64,000 nucleotides of DNA. Origin: JAAZGD01 sp034003765. Its GTDB lineage: Bacteria > Bacillota > Clostridia > Peptostreptococcales > Anaerovoracaceae. The notes beneath the pieces are model-generated. The model had not been told where the DNA came from and searched no databases. It saw only the letters and a program-made list of their open reading frames with translations. Each line of letters begins with the position of its first letter. The first letter of the stretch is position 1. The stretch covers positions 1 through 64,000 of the forward strand of contig JAVEXZ010000002.1 in assembly GCA_034003765.1 (NCBI GenBank), read 5' to 3'. Positions 8,289 through 16,546 of the stretch are shown piece by piece. The position numbers were made by a program, and so were the translations under genes.

Positions 8289-9407
8289 CTATAGATAAGT
8301 AATATAGAAAAGCTCCATTAATTTTAATCTACCATTCATGAACTCTAAGCGAATAGTGGCAACACTTTCTTCATCCTTAAGGGTAACGTTGTCGTAAGTA
8401 GTTCCGTCTTCTTCCACCCAACTAATACAACTTCCACCAAAGTCGTCCTCGGTCGATGTGCCTGTTCCATAGAAAACGTTTTCTGGATCTGATAACCAGT
8501 CCCTTTCTCTTGGGAATTTGGACATAGTATCATAGAAAGAGTCACCTAATTTAATATCTCGTAACATGGGATAATCCCCTGATTCAACGATTATTCCATC
8601 AAGGGTATATCTGTCAATCAAGAAACCCTCTTCATCTGCAAAAGTATAGAAGTAATATGTGGCATCACTATATCTTAATACAAGGGAAGCGTATCCATCG
8701 TTTATGCTTTCTTCTCGGTTCATAGTTTCCCCTAAAATATAGGTTACATCTTCTAGCTGATGGTCCCTATCAATAGTCCGATAGGCGGCTTCATTTCCTT
8801 GGAAATATTTAGGTGTAGGGCCACCTCCATATAGGTTTACCTCCCAGGACAAACCTTCTTTTATAAGCCAAGCTCCAGATTCATTTGATAAAATAATATG
8901 TAGGTTCTCAAAGCCCATTAAATGTCGGGGTGTTTCATTGAATATAAAGTTAACCAGATACTCTTTTATAGCACCTGTTTCTACATCCATATCGCTGTTT
9001 GTTTCATTTCCAACATCACTGTCAGGATTTGCCATACTATCTGTTTCCAAGGCACCCTCATTACCAGCAGTGATTTCTTCCAGTTCATACTCTACATTTG
9101 TCCATGCATCATGACCATAGAAGTGAGTAACAAACTGGTGTTGGGATTTTATCATCTCCCTTGTGTCTTTAGGAGCCACTTGAGTTTCAGGGAAATAAAC
9201 ATCTCCAAAGGCCTGTGATTCATCAAAAAGGGATTCAATTCCGGTAAAATCTTCTTGGGAAAAGCTTTGGATATATGTAAGAACAAGGTCTTGTGGTGTT
9301 GCCATATTTCCTTGGCCTTCTAAGTCTGCCTTTCCAGAACAACCAATAAGAGTCGCGAATAAAAACAATAGTATAATTCCATAAATCAACATCCTCTTAA
9401 TTTTCAT
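8289..9407 (-). CDS. Lipoprotein of unknown function, tandem copy 1
   Basis: A 372-residue exported lipoprotein: basic N-terminus, hydrophobic stretch, and lipobox LIGC with the Cys at about residue 23. I do not recognise the family. It resembles the next upstream gene (9507-10613) along its whole length. The match is strongest in the central part, from the ITAGNEGALETDSMANPDSD segment through FNETPRHLMGF to GAWLIKEGLSW, where the DNA is almost identical. The first 100 residues look like a small alpha+beta domain of the NTF2/DUF4878 kind, which is a guess. AGGAGG precedes the ATG. Confidence 0.82.
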   Translation of the reverse strand: MKIKRMLIYGIILLFLFATLIGCSGKADLEGQGNMATPQDLVLTYIQSFSQEDFTGIESLFDESQAFGDVYFPETQVAPKDTREMIKSQHQFVTHFYGHDAWTNVEYELEEITAGNEGALETDSMANPDSDVGNETNSDMDVETGAIKEYLVNFIFNETPRHLMGFENLHIILSNESGAWLIKEGLSWEVNLYGGGPTPKYFQGNEAAYRTIDRDHQLEDVTYILGETMNREESINDGYASLVLRYSDATYYFYTFADEEGFLIDRYTLDGIIVESGDYPMLRDIKLGDSFYDTMSKFPRERDWLSDPENVFYGTGTSTEDDFGGSCISWVEEDGTTYDNVTLKDEESVATIRLEFMNGRLKLMELFYITYL

Positions 9408-9439
9408 CCTTACTTCCTCCTTATATTCCTACATATAAG

Positions 9440-9472
9440 CCCCCACCTAGCACCTAGTATGCTAAATGGGGG
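9440..9472. repeat. Hairpin between the two lipoprotein genes
   Basis: CCCCCA ... TGGGGG (9440-9445 and 9467-9472) enclose an inner TAGCA/TGCTA pair, giving a strong two-part stem. No T-run follows on the minus strand, so it fits an intercistronic mRNA-stabilising or processing hairpin better than a terminator. Confidence 0.5.
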
Positions 9473-9506
9473 TAAGTGACATGTGTTTAGAGACTATAGT
9501 AAAAGT

Positions 9507-10613
9507 CTACTGCATATGTACAAAGACTATCATGCCTGATTTAAGAATTTTATTGGTAAATTCTAATTTCATGTAGGGAACGTATTCGGTAGGTACAAGG
9601 ACAATAGAATCATAGGTGTTACCCTCATCATCCTCATGGGAAAAACAAGCACCTCCAAAACCATCTAGTGTATTTATTCCGTAGAAGCAATTGTTGAGGT
9701 CTTCTAGCCAATCCTTATCTCTTGGGAATTTCTCCATGGTATCAAAGAATGTATCCCCCAGTTTGATGTTACGAGGAAGGCTGTAATTACCTGAATTAAT
9801 CATTATGGATTCAAGATAGTATCTTTCAAATTCATCATATTCATCCACTTGTCCCGCAAAATAGTAACTAGCATCACTATATTCCAAGTAATAGGATAAG
9901 TATCCATCCTCATCGCTTTGATCTTGAGCTAGGGGTTGACCTAACATACCAATCACATCATCTGGTTGAAGGTCTCCATTAACCCCTCTGTACATGGCCT
10001 CAGATCCTTTGAAATATTCTGGGGCTGGACCACCTCCATAAATATTCTTATCCCAGGACAAACCTTCTTTTATAAGCCAAGCTCCCGATTCATTTGATAA
10101 TAAAATGTGTATGTTTTCAAAGCCCATTAAATGTCGGGGTGTTTCATTGAATATAAAGTTAACCCGATACTCTTTTATAGCACCTGTTTCCACATCCATA
10201 TCGGTTCCCGCTTCATTTCCAACATCACTATCAGGATTTGCCATACTGTCTGTTTCTAAGGCACCCTCATTACCAGCAGTAATTTCTTCGAGTTGGTACT
10301 CTACATTAGTCCATGCATCATCCCCATAAAAGTGGGTTATGAATTTATGTTGGGATTCAATCATAGCCAAGGTGTTTTTCGGAGGCTGTTGAGTTTGGGT
10401 GTAATAAACATCTCCAACAGCTAGTGATTCCTCAAGCATTGATTCAACTTGGGTGAAATCTCCTTCTGAAAAACTATTTAGATAGGCAAGAACAACACCT
10501 TCAGGAGTCCCCATTTCCCCCTCATCAACTACATCTTTATCGCCACAAGCAGCAAGAGACATAATTAATACTAGCAATACAATTCCATAAATATACCTCT
10601 TTTTAATTTTCAT
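9507..10613 (-). CDS. Lipoprotein of unknown function, tandem copy 2
   Basis: Paralog of the downstream lipoprotein: signal peptide MKIKKRYIYGIVLLVLIMSLAAC compressed into about 23 residues, with lipobox LAAC. The ATG at 10613 is chosen over the in-frame ATG at 10658: it begins the signal peptide directly, has GAAGG/GGGGAGGG in front, and overlaps the TVP38 gene by only 11 bases. The central third is nearly identical to copy 1 at DNA level while both flanks have diverged, which suggests gene conversion. The function is unknown; it is probably anchored on the outer face of the membrane. Confidence 0.82.
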   Translation of the reverse strand: MKIKKRYIYGIVLLVLIMSLAACGDKDVVDEGEMGTPEGVVLAYLNSFSEGDFTQVESMLEESLAVGDVYYTQTQQPPKNTLAMIESQHKFITHFYGDDAWTNVEYQLEEITAGNEGALETDSMANPDSDVGNEAGTDMDVETGAIKEYRVNFIFNETPRHLMGFENIHILLSNESGAWLIKEGLSWDKNIYGGGPAPEYFKGSEAMYRGVNGDLQPDDVIGMLGQPLAQDQSDEDGYLSYYLEYSDASYYFAGQVDEYDEFERYYLESIMINSGNYSLPRNIKLGDTFFDTMEKFPRDKDWLEDLNNCFYGINTLDGFGGACFSHEDDEGNTYDSIVLVPTEYVPYMKLEFTNKILKSGMIVFVHMQ

Positions 10614-11358
10614 CCTTCTTTCCCTCCCCTTCTTTTTGAATATATTTTTCGTACCCATGATCCACAGAGTGAAGAACCTTTTTCCTGTTTACAAAGCCTA
10701 AAATAAAAATACCAACCATTAAGAGAGAAATCACCACAACTCCTGTATAGATTTCCTTTTGGAGCATACTTCCAATCATTACACTAACTGCTAAAGCAGG
10801 TAAGCGACCCATTATAGAAATAACAAGAAAGGGAATAAATTTTACATCTGATATTCCAGCTATATATCCCAGAATATCCTTAGGTAAGCCAGGGACTAAA
10901 TATAGTATGAAAACCATTATATAGGCTCTCTTACTATTTAAACGTCTTAAAAATTGATTGTATCTCTGGGGGTTCATTACAGTCTTAATTGCCTTTTTCC
11001 CCAGCAATTTTGCCATATGGTAGGTTAAAAATGTTCCAATTATAGCACCGGCTATAGATAATAGAAGAGCTATGGGAAAACCAAAGAGCCAGCCAGCTGC
11101 CATATTCATAAATTGACCTGGAATAACAGAAATTATAATTTGCAGGACTTGAACTCCCAAGTAAATCCAATAGCTTTGGTTTTGGTAGCTATTAAGGAGA
11201 ATTTCGGCTTTTTCCAAGGAGTTTACCCCTTCAATCCATTCTGGATGGATTAAAAGTATATATAAGGGTATTCCTATTACTATGATTCCAAGCACCAGCA
11301 ACTGTAAAAAAGAAAGGGCCTTTCTTAATCGGGCTGATCTTTTTTCATTATCTTTCAT
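10603..11358 (-). CDS. TVP38/TMEM64 (DedA-like, VTT domain) membrane protein
   Basis: A 251-residue membrane protein with about six hydrophobic segments. The conserved VTT/SNARE-associated core is visible: VIPGQFMNMAAGWLFG (about 91-106) and LVPGLPKDILGYIAG (about 157-171). Such proteins are linked to lipid scrambling or undecaprenyl-phosphate handling in related families; the role here is not known. It follows the PLP-enzyme gene by four bases and overlaps the next lipoprotein gene. Confidence 0.85.
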   Translation of the reverse strand: MKDNEKRSARLRKALSFLQLLVLGIIVIGIPLYILLIHPEWIEGVNSLEKAEILLNSYQNQSYWIYLGVQVLQIIISVIPGQFMNMAAGWLFGFPIALLLSIAGAIIGTFLTYHMAKLLGKKAIKTVMNPQRYNQFLRRLNSKRAYIMVFILYLVPGLPKDILGYIAGISDVKFIPFLVISIMGRLPALAVSVMIGSMLQKEIYTGVVVISLLMVGIFILGFVNRKKVLHSVDHGYEKYIQKEGEGKKDEN

Positions 11359-11362
11359 TTTA

Positions 11363-12652
11363 CTATTTTAACACGAAACCATCATCTTTTAAAGTTTGCA
11401 GAGCTTTTATAACACCAAATTTTGAGTGTTCATAGGTAAGGCCTCCTTGAAAATATACATTATAAGGTGGTCTTAGAGGCCCGTCTGCAGAAAGCTCTAT
11501 AGAAGACCCTTGTATAAAGGCACCGGCTGCCATAATAACCTCGTCTTCGTAACCTGGCATAGCCCATGGCATAGGGGTTACATGAGAGTCTATTGGAGCT
11601 GCGGCTTGAACCCCTTTGCAAAAAGAGATTACTGCTTCTCGGGAATTCAAACATATCCCCTGGATAATATCACTTCTCTCATCATTGGCTTTGGGGCATA
11701 CTTCAAAACCCAACATTTGGAAGACTTGGCCTAGAAGGATTGCTCCTTTAACAGCTCCATTTACCACCTTAGGGGCTTGAAATAAGCCTTGAAGCATTAT
11801 TCTGGTTTGGTCGAATGTTAGTCCACATTCTCCTCCAATTGCAGGAGATGTCATGCGATAAGAGATTAAATCAACAAGGTCTTGTCTGCCAACAACATAC
11901 CCCCCAGTTAAGGCCAGGCCACCTCCTGGGTTTTTAATAAGAGATCCTGCCATAACATCTACACCCACATCTGTAGGTTCTTTTATATCTAGGAATTCAC
12001 CATAACAATTATCTACCATTAGGATTATATCAGGGTTTATTGAATGGATAAAATCAGCCCATTCCTTGATTTCTTCAATGGTAATGGCTTTCCTCCACCC
12101 GTAACCTGTGGCTCTTTGAAGGCAACACATTTTTGTATTAGGAGTAATGGTTTTACCTATCTCCTGAAAGTCAATTTTACCATCTGGTGTAAGTTCAACC
12201 TGGGAGTAAGTAATGCCAAAGTCCTTTAGAGACCCTTTGTTTTCACCCCTAATTCCAATTACTTCTTCTAGGGTATCGTATGGTGAGCCAGTGCAATAAA
12301 TTAAATGATCTTTAGGCCTTAATATTCCAGCCAAGCTTATGGTTAGGGCATGGGTTCCATTTACAATAATTGGCCTTACAAGAGCTGCTTCACTATTAAA
12401 TATATGGGCATAGACCCTTTCAATAGCATCTCTACCAGGGTCATCATAACCGTATCCAGTGTTCCACCTAAAATGTAGGTCACTTATTTTATTGGCTTGA
12501 AAGCCCTTTAATACCTTGTATTGATTGTATTCCATCTTTTGGTCCAAGGCATAAAAGCTGGGTTGGACTATTTCTTCAGCTTGTTTTACAAGGTCCAAAA
12601 CATCTTGGTCTATTCCAAATTCACTTTTTAGGTATTGGGCTATTTTTGTCAT
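11363..12652 (-). CDS. PLP-dependent enzyme, YnbB / aluminium-resistance family
   Basis: A 429-residue fold-type I PLP enzyme of the Cys/Met metabolism group, often annotated as methionine gamma-lyase-like or aluminium resistance protein. Seen: RWNTGYGYDDPGRDAIE near the N-terminus, substrate/PLP segment LMVDNCYGEF (about 211-220), and the Schiff-base Lys in AGSLIKNPGGG (about 235-245). In many Clostridia this gene sits near miaA and a tyrosine recombinase, as here. The true reaction (C-S lyase or other) is not established. A ribosome site AGGAG lies 11 bases before the ATG. Confidence 0.88.
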   Translation of the reverse strand: MTKIAQYLKSEFGIDQDVLDLVKQAEEIVQPSFYALDQKMEYNQYKVLKGFQANKISDLHFRWNTGYGYDDPGRDAIERVYAHIFNSEAALVRPIIVNGTHALTISLAGILRPKDHLIYCTGSPYDTLEEVIGIRGENKGSLKDFGITYSQVELTPDGKIDFQEIGKTITPNTKMCCLQRATGYGWRKAITIEEIKEWADFIHSINPDIILMVDNCYGEFLDIKEPTDVGVDVMAGSLIKNPGGGLALTGGYVVGRQDLVDLISYRMTSPAIGGECGLTFDQTRIMLQGLFQAPKVVNGAVKGAILLGQVFQMLGFEVCPKANDERSDIIQGICLNSREAVISFCKGVQAAAPIDSHVTPMPWAMPGYEDEVIMAAGAFIQGSSIELSADGPLRPPYNVYFQGGLTYEHSKFGVIKALQTLKDDGFVLK

Positions 12653-12716
12653 TTGAGTGTGAACTCCTGTTCTTGTTTACATAATATAGTTATAGTTAAC
12701 TTTTTTGAGTGGTTCT

Positions 12717-13862
12717 TTAATCTTCCCCCTCTTTTTTACCTTCACGTCTTTCACTTTCCCATTCCATACCTTTTACTAAATCCCTCTTGGTATTCATCTT
12801 ATGGGCCGCATATAGCTGGGTGGTAGTCACCTGTTCATGGTCTAATAGTGCTTGAACATCAAAGATACTGTTCCCTCTACCAATCAAACTAGTTGCTGCA
12901 GTAGCTCTAAGCTTATGAGGGCTATACCCGGCTTTGTGGCTTGTTTTAAGGCCATAAGAGGTGTATTTTTTAACCAGTTCCCTTATTTGCCTGTCAGTCA
13001 TCCGTCTGTTTTGCAGGGATAAAAATAGGGCATCTTTACTGTTTTCTTCTATCTTGTCTTCACTTATACGTTCCTTATCTATATAGGCCTTTACAGCATC
13101 TCCCACCGATTTGTTAAGGGGCATAATGGATTCTTTGCCTCTTTTTCTGTAAATCTTAAACTCTCCACGGCCAAAATTAAATGATGTTAGGTTAAGTTGC
13201 TGAAGCTCAGAAAGACGGAGGCCATAGGTTAAGAATATCAGTAATATTGCCTTGTCCCTATACTTTGTCTTTTCCCAAAATTCTCGTTCTTTTTTTGTTA
13301 ATTCATTACCCGTCGTAACAACATCTAGCATTATCATTACTTCATCATCTTGTAGAGCTTTTATTTCTTTTTCACCAGGTTTTGCAACCCTTATGGGATC
13401 TAGCCCATCTGTTATATTCTTAGATATCAGTTCATCTCTAAAAAGGTATTTGAAAAATACGGATAAGCTAGATTTTTTCCTTGCAAGACTCTTGTTGGCA
13501 TTTTCATAGACTATTATCTCTTTTTCTGTTTCCACCTTATATCGCCTTAGATATTCAATGAATTGGTTGATATCTTTTGCTTTAATATTATCAAGTTCTT
13601 CTAGCTTGATATCCTTAATAGTTGGCCCCTTGACAAGTTCCACTTCCTCTAGGAGGTAAGTTAAGAAGAACTTTACATCCCTGAGATAAGCCAACCTAGT
13701 TAAGGGGAGAACATTGCCTTTTAGATAGGCAAAATATCCCCCAAGATACTTAGGCATCTCTTCTTGGATCTCCTGACACAGGTCTAATATTTCATTTTCT
13801 TTCATGATAATATTATCTGGTCGGTCACTTTTATTGTGGATCCTTAATTGTTTTTCAACCAT
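12717..13862 (-). CDS. Tyrosine recombinase (XerC/XerD-like)
   Basis: A 381-residue integrase-family recombinase with an N-terminal SAM-like core-binding domain (about 35-145) and a catalytic domain (about 165-365). All catalytic residues can be placed: R216 (GLRLSEL), K240/K243, H316 and R319 (HKLR), H342 and the nucleophile Y351 (QLYAAH). It overlaps the 3' end of miaA by 19 bases and uses AGGAGG within miaA. It is longer than typical XerC/D (about 300) because of N-terminal and C-terminal extensions (an acidic/basic tail after 365). No attachment site or mobile-element cargo is seen, so it is probably a resident gene. Confidence 0.9.
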   Translation of the reverse strand: MVEKQLRIHNKSDRPDNIIMKENEILDLCQEIQEEMPKYLGGYFAYLKGNVLPLTRLAYLRDVKFFLTYLLEEVELVKGPTIKDIKLEELDNIKAKDINQFIEYLRRYKVETEKEIIVYENANKSLARKKSSLSVFFKYLFRDELISKNITDGLDPIRVAKPGEKEIKALQDDEVMIMLDVVTTGNELTKKEREFWEKTKYRDKAILLIFLTYGLRLSELQQLNLTSFNFGRGEFKIYRKRGKESIMPLNKSVGDAVKAYIDKERISEDKIEENSKDALFLSLQNRRMTDRQIRELVKKYTSYGLKTSHKAGYSPHKLRATAATSLIGRGNSIFDVQALLDHEQVTTTQLYAAHKMNTKRDLVKGMEWESERREGKKEGED

Positions 13863-14758
13863 TTTAGGATTTCCTCCTCAGGCTTCTGTAAGGATGATAA
13901 GTCAAACCATTTAACGCCTTGGTATCTGGTAAACCAAGTCATTTGCCTTTTGGCAAGGTGTCTAGAATTCTGTTTTACTAGTGTTATGGCTCTTTCTAAG
14001 CTAGTAGTTCCTTGTATATAGTCGTATATCTCCTTGTATCCTATACCTAGCATGGATATATTATCAACATTAAGTCCATCTTCTATTAGACCCTTTACTT
14101 CCTCTATTAAGCCTTGTTCAATAAAGTGGTCAACTCGGTCATTAATCCTCTTATATAGTTCTTCTCGATCTCTTTTAAGGCCTATTAGTGTAACTTGATA
14201 ATCTTCTGTGGGCTGAAAGCTTTCCTCAAAACTCTTTATATTCCCCTCTTGAGAAACCCTTTCTAGACCTCGAATTACTTTCTTTAAGTTGTTGGGGTGG
14301 ATTCTTTGTGCAGCCAGGGGGTCTTTTTCCGCCAAGAGTCGGTGGACTGCTTCATTTCCCTCAACCTCTGCTAAGGCCTCCATCTCTTGTCGAAATCCCA
14401 AGTCTCTTGGGTTTTCCCCAAAATCCATATTATATATCAATGAATTAATGTATAGACCAGTTCCCCCTGCTATAATAGGCACTTTTCCACGACTTAGAAT
14501 ATCTCCGATTGCTTGTTTTGCTAGTTTTTGATATTGAGCTACCGTAAAATGTTGAAATGGATCAATTTGGTCCACCAAATGGTGGGGGACCAGATCTATT
14601 TCCTCTGCTGTTGGTTTTGCTGAACCAATAGACATCTTCTTATATAGCTGCATAGAATCAGCGGATACAACTTCACCATTAAGGCCTAGGGCTAATTCAA
14701 TTGCTAACTTGGTTTTACCCACTGCTGTAGGCCCAAGTAGGACAATTATTCTTCTCAT
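13844..14758 (-). CDS. miaA: tRNA dimethylallyltransferase MiaA
   Basis: Transfers a dimethylallyl group to A37 of tRNAs reading UNN codons. It has 304 residues, the normal length. Seen: the P-loop GPTAVGKT (about 9-16), SADSMQLYKKMSIGSAKP (about 34-51) and the GGTGLY motif (about 98-103). It follows mutL by five bases, as in many Firmicutes, where hfq often comes next; here the next gene is a recombinase and no hfq is visible. Confidence 0.97.
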   Translation of the reverse strand: MRRIIVLLGPTAVGKTKLAIELALGLNGEVVSADSMQLYKKMSIGSAKPTAEEIDLVPHHLVDQIDPFQHFTVAQYQKLAKQAIGDILSRGKVPIIAGGTGLYINSLIYNMDFGENPRDLGFRQEMEALAEVEGNEAVHRLLAEKDPLAAQRIHPNNLKKVIRGLERVSQEGNIKSFEESFQPTEDYQVTLIGLKRDREELYKRINDRVDHFIEQGLIEEVKGLIEDGLNVDNISMLGIGYKEIYDYIQGTTSLERAITLVKQNSRHLAKRQMTWFTRYQGVKWFDLSSLQKPEEEILKWLKNN

Positions 14759-14763
14759 TTAAT

Positions 14764-16542
14764 CTACATCCTTTTAAACAATCGTTCAATATCATAGGCG
14801 GAGAGTTTTACAAATATAGGTCTCCCGTGGGGGCAGTTGAATGGATTCTCACACTTGTCAAGGTCCACAAGAAGAGCCCTAATTTCTTCAACTTCCAAGG
14901 AGTCCTTGGCCTTAATTGCGCTTTTACAAGCTTTCATAATAATTTGGTCCTTTTGGACTTGGTTATTAAAGTCAAAACCAGGGCTTATTGTATCTAGATA
15001 TTCAAGAAGAAAGGCTTCTGCCTCTTCTAACCCTAAATGGGAGGGTATGCTTTTAACAATATAGGTATTATTGCCAAATTCCTCAGCCTCAAAACCTAGC
15101 TTTAGGACTTCCTCTATTATTTTTTGGCTCAAGGCACTTAGGGTTCTTGGGCGATTAACAACTAGGGGCCTTAAGAGTAATTGTTGGTGGACTTCATTTT
15201 TTCCATATTTTTTCATTAATTCTTCATAAAAAATTCTTTCGTGGGCTGCATGTTGATCTATTAAATAGAGGCAATCCTCATCTTTTGCCAGAATATATGT
15301 TGCAAAAACACTGCCAATTATGGATAATTGTCCAATTCTCGGTTCTTCTTTTGGAGGGGCATCTGATTTTTCTTGATAGTGGCCTTTGTCAAACTCCATA
15401 TCTTCCTTGACCTGGCTTAGCCCTTGTTCATTGGAGGCTTGCCTGGCTTTTGCTAGAAAGTCTCTAATTGAGGTTTGCTCCTCTTTTTTGATTTCAACCT
15501 GGGGTGGAAATGAAATAGCTCCTGGTCTAAATGTTTTCGGGATTAGCTTGGGGACAGCAGCCATGGTATTTTGTGCTTGATTGACACTGGCAACAAGGGC
15601 ATTATATACCTCAGCTTCCTTTTGAAATTTAACCTGCAACTTATTGGGATGAATATTAACATCAATTTCTTCAGGTGGAACATTCAAGAACAAAAATACT
15701 AGGGGATGTCTCCCAAGTATAAGTTTATCTTCATAGGCTTTTGCAATAGCTTCTTGAATGGTTTTATTTTCAACCACCCTACCATTTACAAAATAAATTT
15801 GGTAACGGCGATTAGGCTTACTCTGATTCAAATTGCTAACAAAACCTTCTATATGAACTCTGTCATCCTGGTAGTTTATAGGCAATAGGTTGTTTGAAAC
15901 TTCCTTGCCATAAAGAAGGGCTATAATTTTTTCCCTGTCCTCTTTTCCAGTAGTTGAGAAAATCATTTTATCATTATTTATTAGACGGATCTTAATGTTG
16001 GGGTAGGCCAAGGCTACATGGGATATAAATTCAATAATTGGAGTGCTTTCAGAACTATCAGATTTCATGAATTTAAGCCTTGCTGGGGTATTATAGAAAA
16101 GATCTGTAATTATAATATTTGTCCCTTCTCCACAGCCTACAGTGTCTTTTGAATTTACCATGCCTCCTGAGATTTTCACCTTGGTTCCATAGGTAGAATC
16201 TAAGGTCTTGCTAATAATTTCAACACGAGATACGGCTGCAATACTAGACAGGGCCTCTCCTCTAAAGCCAAGGCTATCAATTGAATTTAAGTCTTCTTCA
16301 GATGAGATTTTGCTGGTGCCATGTCTTGTAAAGGCCAATTCAATTTCTTTGGGATCAATTCCACTTCCGTTATCTGATACCCTTATATAGTTTTTTCCTC
16401 CTTGTTTTATCTCTATGACCAAGGAATCAGCTCCTGCGTCAATAGAGTTTTCAACCAGTTCCTTTACAATGGACAAGGGTCTCTCTACTACCTCACCAGC
16501 TGCTATTTTATCAGACACATGCTTGTCTAAAATTCGAATCAT
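14764..16542 (-). CDS. mutL: DNA mismatch repair protein MutL
   Basis: Couples MutS recognition to strand incision. The N-terminal GHKL ATPase has ENSIDAGA, DNGSGI, and GFRGEAL. The C-terminal domain carries the endonuclease motif DQHAAHE followed by E four residues later, plus ACKSAIKA and the zinc-binding CPHGRP, so this is the nicking type found in bacteria lacking MutH. The start is placed at the ATG at 16542: AAGGAG within the last codons of mutS lies seven bases before it. The in-frame ATG at 16566 would overlap mutS and adds residues not seen in the family. Confidence 0.97.
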   Translation of the reverse strand: MIRILDKHVSDKIAAGEVVERPLSIVKELVENSIDAGADSLVIEIKQGGKNYIRVSDNGSGIDPKEIELAFTRHGTSKISSEEDLNSIDSLGFRGEALSSIAAVSRVEIISKTLDSTYGTKVKISGGMVNSKDTVGCGEGTNIIITDLFYNTPARLKFMKSDSSESTPIIEFISHVALAYPNIKIRLINNDKMIFSTTGKEDREKIIALLYGKEVSNNLLPINYQDDRVHIEGFVSNLNQSKPNRRYQIYFVNGRVVENKTIQEAIAKAYEDKLILGRHPLVFLFLNVPPEEIDVNIHPNKLQVKFQKEAEVYNALVASVNQAQNTMAAVPKLIPKTFRPGAISFPPQVEIKKEEQTSIRDFLAKARQASNEQGLSQVKEDMEFDKGHYQEKSDAPPKEEPRIGQLSIIGSVFATYILAKDEDCLYLIDQHAAHERIFYEELMKKYGKNEVHQQLLLRPLVVNRPRTLSALSQKIIEEVLKLGFEAEEFGNNTYIVKSIPSHLGLEEAEAFLLEYLDTISPGFDFNNQVQKDQIIMKACKSAIKAKDSLEVEEIRALLVDLDKCENPFNCPHGRPIFVKLSAYDIERLFKRM

Positions 16543-16546
16543 ATCT

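Noticed and set aside
13252..13509. Many plus-strand ORFs of 60-140 residues opposite core genes.
   Set aside because: They are shadows of well-supported minus-strand genes, lack ribosome sites and have no recognisable protein features.
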